This document shows positions 10,900 to 21,238 of a stretch of DNA of 64,000 bases, piece by piece (position 1 is the first letter of the stretch; every line of letters starts with the position of its first letter). A program made the translations under genes and the position numbers. The notes under the pieces were generated by a model that had not been told where the DNA came from, did no database searches, and worked only from the letters and a program-made list of their open reading frames with translations. The DNA is taken from assembly GCA_964017195.1 (NCBI GenBank), contig OZ024890.1, forward strand, positions 52,289,841-52,353,840. Reading direction: 5' to 3'. The DNA is from Siderastrea radians (taxonomy: Eukaryota; Cnidaria; Anthozoa; Scleractinia; Rhizangiidae).

Positions 10900-13014
10900 G
10901 TTTGTTGTATTGTCATATTAAAATGATAAGTTTAATAAAATGCCTCAATAATCAGCTGCTAAATTGTAATTTTTGACCAAGCTAAAGCATTCTTATGAAA
11001 AAGTAAATATCAAAATAAATTGAGGTTATAGTCTTGACATTATTAGATATTATTGTTATTTTTGTACTCTTGTTTGCAAATATTAATGATAATAAAACTA
11101 ATAATAAGGATAATATAACAATATAAATAATATTTTTATTATAATAACAAATGACAAATAAAATTTTTTATTGCATGTATCCATTTCCAGGTTTATTATG
11201 ACCAATATATTGTTAGTTATATATTATATATATAAATAATATATTTTTTTAATTATTGTGTATTATTCCTCGCGAAGCGAGGAGGGGCCGAAGGCCCTCC
11301 AAGTGTAGCGAGGTTTATAAATTTGTCGCGTGGGGTTCGCGCGAGGATCGCTTAGGGCGGTCAAATCTCGATCTGCCCATATATATTTTGATGGTGTCCG
11401 CACAGTTGCCTAGCAACAAAACCAAATCGCGACCGCTGACAGTTGTGCACTCTCGTGTTTCTTCGGCGTTTCTTCATTTCTTGCTTGCTTCGCTGCGTTC
11501 ATTTGGGTGCTGATATGTTTATTCATCGTCTGTGAACAAGCAAGCAACGCCTGATTTAACAAGTGGCTGAAAATCCATTCTGGGGGAGATTTACAACTGA
11601 AACTCAGCGTGAACGCCGACTTGAAATTCAGCGCGAACAACAAAGGCGAAAGAGTCGACGACAAGAAAGCACGGGTATAGAACACCGTTTTCCGATAATA
11701 GCCTAGCGAAGACTATAGCCATCAGCAGGACACAAACAGGAGACTGGAATATCACAGGCGAGAAATCTTGGAACATACATAACGTAGCTTAAGTTTAGCT
11801 TGATAGCACAGCGCTGCGACGAAACGAAATTCCCCAACAACGCGAGAATCGATACAAGGTCTTCGAGTATTATAACTCAGTCACACCAATTGAATAATAA
11901 GAATGAACTCAGCGGCTACAAACTCTTCGAGAAAATGTGTGCTGAAACCGATCAGGACCGGTGACACCGACAAGAAGTGCTTCGACAAAATGATTTTGTT
12001 ATAGAAGCAACAAGAGGCGAGAAAAAACACACTTAATTAGCTACTCTTGCTTTTCACACCAATTGACCTCCCTAAGCCCCAATGTAAACCTGCAAATTCT
12101 CCTTACTGGTCTTCATACATTTCTTGTAGTACTAGTGCAGAGAACCTCCTTCTACTGACATTAACACTATTCATGTTTGGTGATCAATTCCTTAATTCTG
12201 ATGACCTATTGTAGGAAGATGCTGGTCACTGGGGCTTCAAGGGTTAATGTATTATATTATTGTGACAATTATCTAATCCAATTTCTATAGTATGTTGGGG
12301 GAATGAATAAACATGCTACAACATCAATATGAAACTCTGTGCTTTGCTTGCCATTATTCTGTATTATTCTCATTTCAATTTTTGGGTAAAAATGGATAAT
12401 TTTTTTAATGCGCCACATCACTCTTCAGCAGTAAGAGACTCCTGCTACAGTATCTCAACCAGTCAAGGGAAATAATGTATTGTTTTAGCTATTGACACTT
12501 GTCAATACCCAGTAAATAGAACAAAAACTGTACCACAGAATCCAAAGGAAATGGCCGGGTTAATGTTGGAGATAACAAGTTCCAATTGGAATTTGAACTG
12601 CATTTCTGATAACCTACTCTCACCCAACCAAAATAAACAGAAACACCACACATATTGTCTTGGACAACAGGTCCACAGCAATACTATACGTCCTCTCTAG
12701 AGAGCAATTTACCTTAGGTCAGAATGAAGAGAGGTGGGGGGGGGGAGGGGCTGAACGTATTTTCGTATACATGACAGAGGATTGGATGCAAGTTACATGG
12801 AAGCGAATGGGAACCAGAATGTTGATCTTAACTCCCAATTGGGGACCATTGTGGCCACCCATCCACACCTCCAGTTAAGCAAAATTCTATCCCCTCCCCA
12901 CCCCCATTGCTCAATTTTGTGGTGCACCCGTGCCTGAGCATCGCGAGGTTCTGCGAGTCACGTATTTCTAGTAATTTATTAATAATAATTTTTTATTGTT
13001 GGAAACACTTATAG
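10900..13014. other. Intron-like non-coding stretch with AT-rich DNA and a piggyBac-type MITE
   Basis: This lies between compatible splice sites (donor 10900, acceptor 13014, both phase 0). Bases 11030-11260 are very AT-rich. Bases 11262-11500 are GC-richer and contain GAAGCGAGGAGGGGCCGAAGG-like and GTTGCCTAGCAAC phrases, which look like repeat consensus fragments. A G run is at 12736-12751. ORFs such as 12660-12878 have no recognisable content. Confidence 0.5.
12067..12243. mobile_element. Short piggyBac-type MITE (TTAA target, one side mutated)
   Basis: The right end reads GGGGCTTCAAGGG then TTAA (12244-12247). The left end reads TTGA (12063-12066, one change from TTAA) then CCTCCCTAAGCCCC. 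The ends are imperfect inverted repeats of about 17 bp (AAGCCCCARTG shared). Size is about 177 bp with no coding capacity. Such TTAA-flanked short elements are frequent in corals, as I recall. Confidence 0.55.
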
Positions 13015-15293
13015 ATTGCTGAAATTGAAGATGGAGATGATTCCAACGGGGAAGCCAAAAAGAAAAAGGAAAACAGACGCCCCATTGTCACCAGTGAAAT
13101 CAGTGCAACATGCGGTGAAAAACTGAATCTGCCTAGAAAGCAGTTCTTGATACGTAGAAAGAAAACTCTGTCTATTCTGAGGCCAATTCACGTTAGTGGA
13201 TCAACAGCAAAAGAGACAGGGCCATGTGAGGAGAACAGACCTGTACTTGATGGTTTGTGGTCAACATTGGTATGCACTGCATCAAAACCTGAAATGGCCA
13301 ATTACATTACTAAATCAAAAAGCAAGGAAAATCAGGTGAGAAGCATGTGTGTGCTATATGAAGGAGGGCTTATCAGCAAAAGGAAGTACACAAGCATCAG
13401 GAACAGTTCAGATGTAGTGAAAGAAACTGGAAAAAAGAGGAAAAACGTGAAAACAGAGTTTATGACCGGGTGTGAAGTTCCCAAAATTTTGCCTTACAAA
13501 ACTCTTATGACCTTTGTCAGAAGTATTGACATTGGTGAGGTACTTTCTTTAGAGAACCTAACTGCCAAATATTCTGTAGAGGCTTTCCCTGGTGTATACA
13601 GGCCATTGAAACCATTTTTGCTGCAACTTGCAGACCTTTACCTGTTGGTAGATAGCAAAAGCCCCTGTCTACACTGGTTTAATGGGGAAAGGGGGGTGAT
13701 GTATGTAGCTCTTGGTGCAGATGGTGCTCCCTTTGGAAAGGATGACACAGCAACTGCATACATGGTCAGTATTCTGAACCTCCTCAATAGGGTGCAGAGT
13801 TGCCATGACAACTACCTACTGGGTGCAAACTGTGCTGAAGATACCCAACTAATGAAAAAGTACAGTGAGGGGGGGGGGTACTCCCGTCAATTTAGGATGG
13901 GTGTGTGTCGCCAGGATTCTCAAACCCTGACACTATTTAAGGGTAGAAAATCGAGAATTGATACCCTTTTAAATGGAAAGAAATGGAAAGAAATTAACAA
14001 CTGCTCGAGGCAACCAGATTGAATTTCGTTTTGAACTTTTTCCAGCTGACATGAAATGGGTGTCTTGTATGTCAGGCGAATTAAATGACTTTGCAGTTTA
14101 CTTCTCTCCATTTGCAAATGTCAACCAGACTGACAAGACTACAATTGGTGGTTAATTGTTGGTTCTGAGGCAACCTGGCAGCCCTGGGACTACAAGAAGA
14201 GACTTGAAACAGCCAAGAAGATCGAAATGTGGAAATCAAGACTTAAGGATCCAAATGGCAAACAAAGAAGTGAGGTAACTAAATTCATTGCCAAAGAAAA
14301 GTCAAGACAGGAATTTGTACCTCCACTTGGCACATATGTTGATTGCATTAAAGCAGAACCACTCCACAACACCAACAATGCCTGGCAACAGTGGTTTTTA
14401 GCTCTCCTGACTGTGGTCATGTAATACACCAGTCAAGCTCAACTGAAAGCTTCAACAGTCATCTCAGATCTCCCTGTTATATCACCACTATCCTTATTTC
14501 TGAAGCATCTGCGTGAGACTGTTACGTGTGGAAGGCTGTGTAACAGTTTTCACAGGTGGTTTAGTGAGAAAAGAAAAAAGGAATTCAGTTTTCATACAGA
14601 TTTACTGGACTTGAGTCCAAAAAGTTTTCATGGAATTTTGCCTCACTTGTCCAGGAAGTTTTAAAAATAACTAATCTGTCCCAGACCGGTATGGTGAAAT
14701 TACACACCATGGCCCTTGTTGGTTTAAACCTCAGAGATTCTGCTGCTATTTATTCTAGAGTGGAGGTGGACAAACAGCAGATTGAAAATTTGAAGGTGGT
14801 GTGCCAACACTACTTCACAGCAAACTGTTTACTGTTAAGTGGAGTTAGTCCCTCAGTGTAGACTATAGGATATGCCATTCCTTCTCACACCAAACAGTTG
14901 TTTGAGAAACTTGGCTTTGGACGTGGCCTAAATTCTATGCAGGGGCGAGAAGCTAAACATGTCAAGCTAGCCAAGTATGTCGAGAACACTTGTAATGTGA
15001 AGAAGAGCATGAGGTGGTGGATAGTGTTCCGTCATGAGTTTGTCTGTCTCTTGTGGCTCAGAGAGATGGACCCATTCAGTGTATCCTACCTACAGGAGAA
15101 AAGAAAGGTCTGTGAATCATACATTCCAAAGAGGGTAAAGGACAAGGATAACAGGTTTTGTTATTGTGGTCAGCCAAAGGCAAGTCCAAATGATAGTGGC
15201 TGCACAATCTGCACAAGTAATTGGATGCACCTAGTAAAACAAAGTGTTGTCACTGGAAAAGTCAATTCAGAGCTTAAGCAGTTACTTTCATAA
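13015..15293 (+). pseudogene. Uncharacterised cnidarian-type transposase-like gene, main exon, decayed
   Basis: The exon starts at the acceptor CACTTATAG (13014) and encodes IAEIEDGDDSNG, then a long body. Landmarks are VEAFPGVYRPLKPF, ALGADGAPFGKDDTATAY, NCAEDTQ, ELFPADMKWVSC, SRQEFVPPLGTYVD, FEKLGFGRGLNSMQGREAKH, FRHEFVCLLWL, and a C-terminal CYCG/CTIC zinc-like motif, ending at 15293. I recognise the pattern from unannotated cnidarian proteins but cannot name it. The DGAPFGKDD acidic cluster looks catalytic, but that is inference. At least four breaks exist: a repeat insertion near 13868, and frame changes or stops near 14153, 14422, 14660 and 14860. It is a multi-copy family member, now a pseudogene. 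Confidence 0.6.
13868..13970. repeat. Interspersed-repeat fragment inserted in the exon
   Basis: A G run followed by GTACTCCCGTCAATTTAGG and TTTAAGGGTAGAAAATCG interrupts the coding frame after MKKYSE. The frame of the family resumes only about 100 bases later (GNQIEFRFELFPADMKW). The GGGG-TACTCCC phrase resembles an abundant coral repeat. Ends are not exact because no target duplication was found. Confidence 0.55.
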
Positions 15294-15751
15294 TTTTTTT
15301 TTCTGAAAACTCAGAAGCAACCAAATTTCACCAATTAACACTTACATTAAGGACAACCAAAGGGAACTTATACACAAAGAAAATCAAGCTGCATTTATTG
15401 TGATTGGATCAAATGTCAAATTCTCAAAACTACAATGTAATGAATCAATATGTAATAATTTGTAAAAGTCAAAAAGATCATTTTAAACATACATGTAGGA
15501 ATATATAGTTCTTTTATTATACAATATTGATTTATAAATGTAAATATAAATAGCAGCTGACATTTCAGCATGCTGTACTTGGCTCTTACAGAGAATGCTT
15601 ATATAATAGGAAATTATACATAACTACAATTACTAAATTATGCACAGGTGTACTTCAAGTAAAAAACAATGAGGGTAATATGTATATTATGATGATTACT
15701 ATAATGATCAACCGAGAATAATGTAATCTTATCTAATCAGAGTCATATCAT
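15294..15751. other. AT-rich non-coding DNA after the uncharacterised gene
   Basis: No gene, tandem array or terminal repeat is visible. It is AT-rich, with several AATAAA-like words that could serve as 3' processing signals for the upstream gene, none of them decisive. Confidence 0.4.
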
Positions 15752-15942
15752 AGGCTGGTAAATTGTGATCGTCTGGGTGAGTGTAGTAGCGAGAAGGACT
15801 GCTTCTCATGACATTGAGTGACGTTTCAACAACCTAAACGGAAGTCGACTTCTGCTCAGCTTGTCGAAACGTCAGTCAATGTCATCACAAACAGTCCTTC
15901 TCAGGACTACACTCACCCGGACGATCATAATTTACCGACCTA
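15752..15942. repeat. Foldback element (arms ~85 bp)
   Basis: The left arm (GGCTGGTAAATTGTGATCGTC...) and the right arm, ending ...GACGATCATAATTTACCGACC, are reverse complements over about 85 bases, with a short centre near 15840-15855 (GAAGTCGACTTC). The arms contain GACGTTTC and its complement. It is a non-autonomous hairpin element with no ORF and no clear target duplication. Confidence 0.75.
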
Positions 15943-16654
15943 CAGTGTATAATATGAATCCTGGGTTCGAATCATTTACAGTTTAAATCATTTCCAATTA
16001 AAATTTATATTGGCATTAAAAATGCTTTTCTGGGTTTGTAAAGAGGATATCTAGATAATGCGCATGCAAGTGGACATAATGCTTACTATGTCTGGATTTT
16101 GTTAAGGATCATGCATTAATTAATAGAATGGACTTTGTATACATAAATGTAATTTGTAAACAAGAATATGTTATAAAAAAGTCCTGCTGGTAATTAGTGT
16201 TAAATGATTGATTTTTGAAAATGATACTTCTCGGTCGAGGTGTCTGAACCGGTGTGTCATGACTACTTTTCTGTCGTTCATCTCCAAAGTAGGCAATATA
16301 AGAATTGAGTACCAGGAGTTCTTTTTTCTTCTCCAATCCCCTCTCTTCCCTTCCTTCTTGTTTCTCTTTCACATGGTTTTCAGGCTGTTTGGAGTCATAA
16401 TTCCTTGGTTTCTCAAGACAAATGAGATTCTGTCAGTGAAGTTTTATGATTTTTTATGGTTACTTGGTGTGATATCTCTCGATTTTTTACCGACTTAATA
16501 AAGTGTAGAGGTGTAGATGTTTTAGTGCTGTTCCAGTGAAAACGGGCAAATTTTCAGGAGCTACCTTTTCAAAAATCCAGCTAGATATAGTAAATATGAA
16601 ATAAATCAATAGCAAAAGCTTGGCAAAATTGTTAATAGGAATAGCTGTATCATT
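15943..16654. repeat. Non-coding DNA with an inverted copy of neighbouring coding sequence
   Basis: Bases about 16402-16470 (CAAGACAAATGAGATTCTGTCAGTGAAGTTTTATG, shown in parts) match, in opposite orientation, bases 16671-16730 at the end of the minus-strand gene. This is therefore an inverted partial duplicate of its last exon, with substitutions. The rest shows nothing recognisable apart from a GGGTTCGAATC phrase at 15963 that resembles a tRNA B box without an A box. Confidence 0.5.
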
Positions 16655-18726
16655 TTAGTGCTGTGGAACACCACTCTTGTTCCAGTAATCATAATAAAAC
16701 TTCACTGACAGAACCTCATTTGTCTTGTGAAATTTTACCTCCAGAGGCTTCTCTTGTGAAGCAATTACTTCACATCTTTCAAGTGGTTCATTTAGAAGCT
16801 TCTTTAAAATACGGTCCCGATCCACTTCACATCCATCCATGTCCATTCTTCTGAACAGGTATTTTGCCTTTCGAATGTCGACTATCTCATAAGTAGTTTG
16901 GGTATTTGTTTCCAGTAACAGGCAGGTACAAAACCCGGACCGGAACAACTCGGATCAACCCGGATCATCCCGGATCGGCCCGGATCGACTAAAACTTTTA
17001 CAGAATCAAAGAGAAAGGATACTTTTATGCACTTATGGTTTCACAGTCATGAAAATAAAGCTATCCTTTCTATTCTGTGCCGCTTTGTCAGGCCACCATT
17101 TTATTTTCAGGTGTCAGGTCCTCGCAAAGCAAGTTATGAAACTCGTGTCCAGCCTCAAGTCGCGTTGGTAGTATGTAAAGTGACCGGGCCAAACACGACT
17201 TCCGCTAGTCGCTGAAGTTATGCTTGTCTAACAACTATAGCTTTCCCAAGTACATTTGCAACGGTTTTGTCCCGGTAAATTGTGTGGTTGACCTATTGAT
17301 CAAGAGAGGGCACTCTCAAGCTGTGATACTGTTTGGAGGGTTTTACGTTACTTTCTTAGAGCCTTTTAAAATCGTTGTGCCATCTTGTGCGCTAGCTCTT
17401 TGGCAATAAGTTAGGTTTTGGGGCTCAGTTTAATTGCAACATTCCTTAAATCCGCTTTAAGGAGTGATGTCTTCTGAAAGAATCCGCGAGTTTCTAAGTC
17501 CGTGTTTTGATGTTTGCTCGCGGTTATGTGCAAAAAATGTTACCATGCTTTCTTTTCACGGATGTCGTATAAAGTGTTTAAAGGATTCAAGTTATGCTGA
17601 GACTGTTACAGTCTCCTTTGATCACATGGAAGCAACGGCTTCTTGCGCTGACGTTTTAACTCCACTTTCATGGTTGTGATTCTAGAATTTGAATCACCGC
17701 TTGGAGTTAAAACATTGCACCTTCATTGTCTTGTGGCGTTACCAGCATCCAACAGATAGTTTTCCAGCAGTTGAATTATATTGCGCTTAGCAATTCTGAC
17801 AGTGGTTACTTTGTTATTTGACCCTCCTGTGACGGTCTGTTTGTAAATAGCAAACGATTTTCTTAACGACCATTTATTAAATTTGCAGCAGTTACGAATG
17901 TACTTGGGAAACCTCTATTTTTAAGGTAAGGATAACTTCAGCGATTAGTGGAAGTCGTGTTTGGCCTGTCACGTTAGATTCTATCGATGAGCAACATTAT
18001 CTGCCATAAAAATAAGCAAAGTTCTACGTTAGGGACAACCGAAACTACCATTTTCTTGATCTGGCTAGATCCAATCATTGTGCACGAGAAAGCTACTTGA
18101 GACTGGACACGAGTTTCATAACTTGATCCGCGAGGACCTGGCAAAAATGGCGGCTCGACAGGATGGCACAGTTCTAAGAGCAAGGATAACTTTAATTTCT
18201 TGACTATAGAACCATAAATGCATAAAAGTGTCCTTTTTTCTTTTATTCTGTTAAAATTTTATCGATCCGGGCCGATCCGGGTTGATCCGGGTTGATCCGA
18301 GTCGATCCGAGTTGATCCGGTCCGGGTTTTGTACCTGCCTTCCAGTAACTGATGCCCAAAATTTTTCCTTTCCATAATGTCTTCTGCAATACAAGAGAAT
18401 ATATCTCCAGGCATGTCGATGGTGAACTCACCAGCCCATGGATTCGCCAAGTTTGACCTTGAATGAAGGCGACGGACAATCTTCAAATGAACCTCCCTTA
18501 GCGCCCTTGCCACCATTCCCCATGAAGGCAATAAACGCTGCACATTGGCAAACGTATAATGATCGCTATATTTGTCTTCTAAAACTGCAACGGCACTCTC
18601 GAGCTCTGAGAAAAATTCATTTACTATTTTTACTCCATCTCCGCTAGATGTTTCGCCTAAGCAGTCCGCTTTAGCTCGTCTTAGAGCTGGCTGAAGACAA
18701 TCAGAAAAATTGGCATTGGCCGCCAT
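16655..18726 (-). pseudogene. Uncharacterised minus-strand gene exon split by a Mutator-like element
   Basis: The minus-strand frame starts at ATG 18726 (CCAAGATGGCGGCC, a strong start context) and is open to the insertion at 18341. It continues from 16919 to a stop at 16655. Both sides share the codons for LLE inside the 9-bp target duplication, and removing the element plus one duplication copy leaves 642 bases, exactly 214 codons including the stop. The protein would be about 213 residues, helical, with TFANVQRLLPSWGMVARAL and DMPGDIFSCIAEDIMERK before the insertion and RRMDMDGCEVDRDRILKKLL after it. I do not recognise a domain. The in-frame junction shows that the gene was intact when the element landed. 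Confidence 0.65.
16920..18340. mobile_element. Mutator-like (MULE-type) non-autonomous DNA transposon, 1421 bp, 9-bp TSD
   Basis: The termini are inverted repeats starting AGGCAGGTACAAAACCCGG at 16920 and ending with the complement at 18340. They are flanked by identical 9-mers TCCAGTAAC at 16911-16919 and 18341-18349. The inverted repeats are long: recognisable similarity runs about 250 bp inward, and a block near 17175-17225 (CCAAACACGACTTCCGC) matches 17935-17980 in reverse. Just inside the tips is a 10-bp-period array built on CCCGGATC. A 9-bp duplication and long TIRs are typical of Mutator-like elements. No transposase is encoded; ORFs inside (17027-17679) have no domain. Confidence 0.85.
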
Positions 18727-19012
18727 CTTGGATTTTTATTGTAGCATTCCTAGATTTTGGCGGCCATCTTGAACTTTACCCAGTATTCACCTCGGGCTAC
18801 CGATGACCCATTTGAGGGGTGGTTTGGCCCCGCCGTGCATGACCTCATAAAAGTTAGCATTTCTTTGAAGGTCCCTTCTCAAGAAAGGAATAATAGATCC
18901 TATTAAATGAATGTCCCCTTTGTCCTCACAGTCGAGAAGCTCGTCAACTGTTTCATCCAACATTTCATTCAACAACACCATATCCTCCGCCATCATTCCC
19001 GCCATCTTGAAT
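18711..19012 (-). promoter_or_regulatory. Start region with three AAGATGGC contexts; small upstream ORF
   Basis: Three minus-strand ATGs lie in the context CAAGATGGCSG: the gene start at 18726, one near 18774 that is closed by a stop after a few codons, and one at 19005 opening a 72-codon frame (MAGMMAEDMVLLNEML...) to 18787. CAAGATGGC also matches the YY1 core. The 19005 frame may be a first exon or an upstream ORF; its acidic, leucine-rich sequence is not one I recognise. Confidence 0.35.
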
Positions 19013-19178
19013 CACAACCAGTCCCAGGCTTACTCTCCAAATCTGACCTGTTGGAATCTCTGTGACAATGGAACACGCACATCCCATGGAAATTTCCATT
19101 CGGGGTTTTTATGCATCCCATTTACTCATCCCGTCGACCAACCGGTTTTTCTGATTAAATGGTAAACAACCGTTAAGT

Positions 19179-20228
19179 ATGCAGTTGGAACGTTTGTACG
19201 ATACCGAGTTCAATGATACCCTTGTACATGTTGAAGAGAGTTTGTTGTTCAAAGACCAAAGAGCTAAGCAGATTATGGCTCAATCAGCAGTTCTCATCAA
19301 TGGCCACTATCAACTCAAGCTGCCATTCCGACACAGTCCCCCCTACTTTCCTGATAGTCCCCCAGTAGCAAAGAAGAGGTTGTACTGGTTGAAAAAGAAA
19401 ATGGAAAGGGACCCTGAGTTCCACAAGCAATATGCGAGTGTTATCCATAAATACCGGGAAGAAGGATCCTTGCGACAGGTCCCAGCTGAAGAAGTTTCTA
19501 CCCTCGAACCAATTTGATACCTGATGAGGAAAAGGAAAAGGAAACCTGATGAGCCAAGAGTGGTATTCGATTGCACCTATAAGTCTGAAGATGTCTCGTT
19601 GAACAATCAGTTGCTGCAGGGAGCAGAGAACACAAGCTCCTTGATTGGAGTGATCCTGAGATTTAGGGATGACAGTGTCGCTGTGGCAGCTGATATTAAA
19701 CGGATGTTCCATCAGGTGTTCGTGTCTCCTGAAGACTGAGGTGCTCTTTGCTATCTGTGGTGGCAAGATGGAGATTTTACAATGGACACGAAGACCTTCC
19801 AGATGTTAGTACATATCTTTGGAGCCACCTCATCACCCAGCATTTGTGGTTATGCATTGAGGAGAACAGCCGCAGACAACAGTGAACGCTTCTCCTCAAA
19901 GACCATTGACGCAGTCCTGAGAGGCTTTTATGTTGATGATCTGCTCAAGTCCTTTGAGACGACCGGTGAGATGCTAGAGGTTACAAAAGAGCTTCAAGAA
20001 TTACTGGCAAAAGGGATGTCCAATGAGCACAAAGTCCTAAATGCCTTCCCTCGAGCACCGGCTGTCAAGGATTTAAATCTCAATCTCGACAGTCTACCGA
20101 TGGACCCAGCCCTAGGGATTCATTGGGTTGTGGAGGCAGACACCTTCAACTTAGTTGTAAGTGACAAATCTCAGCCAGAGAAAGACCCGGAAAGGCATCC
20201 TGTCTATGATTGCAACAATATACACTGA
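19179..20228 (+). pseudogene. BEL/Pao reverse transcriptase fragment
   Basis: This is part of a BEL pol gene: the linker after the protease (QLERLYDTEFND), a stretch PPVAKKRLYWLKKKME, then reverse transcriptase with VVFDCTYKSEDVSLN, AADIKRMFHQV and the catalytic FYVDDLLKS. The frame is broken by stops at 19517 and 19739 and by a frame change between 19500 and 19530. It begins abruptly at 19179 and ends near 20228, just before a TTA microsatellite, so it is a truncated insertion. It is independent of the copy at 21239-25753. Confidence 0.85.
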
Positions 20229-20814
20229 AGAATACCTACTGGTGAACTGGGCTCCCCACAAAGTATAACAATAATAATAATTATTATTATTATTACCCAC
20301 TTACTGTTTGCATTTTTTGTTATTTCCACAGGTCTCAAGATACGAAGAGAATCCCACAGCAAAAACAAAATAAAATACATGCAGTGGCATAACCAATATA
20401 AATAGCCAAGGGCATCACAACGATTACTACAGTGTAGTTTTAATGTCACTTTTTGACACCCATAAGAGGTATCAGTCACACAGATGCAGATTCATTTGCT
20501 TAGGTGATGTTACTGGTGCTCGATGGTGTAGCCATGTTTGCATGTTTTTACTGGATACAGTTTTATCCATCAAAATGTGGCTGAATACTTTTTGCACTAC
20601 TTTACTTAAATGTCTCCGATTTTTTTAAAACCCTTTTCGAAAGCATGTATCCATGCCAATTATGAATTCAAACAGTGTAGTGGTAGTAGACCAGTGTGTT
20701 AATGCAATGCTGCTGGGAATGGTGAACCGGTTATTTCATCAACAATAAAGATCACAAAAAAGGTTTTCTTGTCTGTCATCTCGCTACATGGTCTACGTAT
20801 ACAATTTACAGGCT
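20229..20814. other. Non-coding stretch with (AAT)n/(ATT)n palindromic microsatellite
   Basis: The run AATAATAATAATTATTATTATT (about 20268-20296, shown in part) can fold on itself. The rest has no supported ORF. The ORF at 20443-20628 shows no domain. Confidence 0.45.
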
Positions 20815-21046
20815 CCTTTATTCGATTTACATGATATTTGCAGTCTCCTTCATTCGATTTAACATGATATCCACAGGCTCCTTAATATTCGATTTACATG
20901 AAAATTTACCGGCTCCTTTATTCGATTTACATGATATTTACAGGTTCCTTTATTCGATTTACATGATATTTACAGGCTCCCTTACTCGGTTTACATGATA
21001 TTTACAGGCCCCTTTATTCTGTTGACATGATATTTACATGTTATAT
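20815..21046. repeat. 32-bp minisatellite, about seven degenerate copies
   Basis: The unit is TTTACAGGCTCCTTTATTCG followed by ATTTACATGATA, repeated with substitutions and a few indels. It decays into scattered TTTACATG words to about 21200. No coding frame runs through it. Confidence 0.85.
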
Positions 21047-21238
21047 GCTGTTATCTTATCTTGTCATTTACAGGTTTCTTTCTCCATTTATATGTTTTTA
21101 CATGTACCGTTGCGTTGATATGGTCTATGTCCCTTGGTTTGAGAAAATTACAGGATCTTCTTCATAATTTACATGTTTCACCGAATATTTACATGTTTTG
21201 ACAGGATTCCTTGAAGCAGAAAGCACTACCAAACAGCC

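Noticed and set aside
15961..15975. B-box-like GGGTTCGAATC as a tRNA gene
   Set aside because: No A box or cloverleaf can be built upstream.
20815..21046. CRISPR-like array
   Set aside because: It is a degenerate minisatellite with a continuous 32-bp period and no unique spacers.
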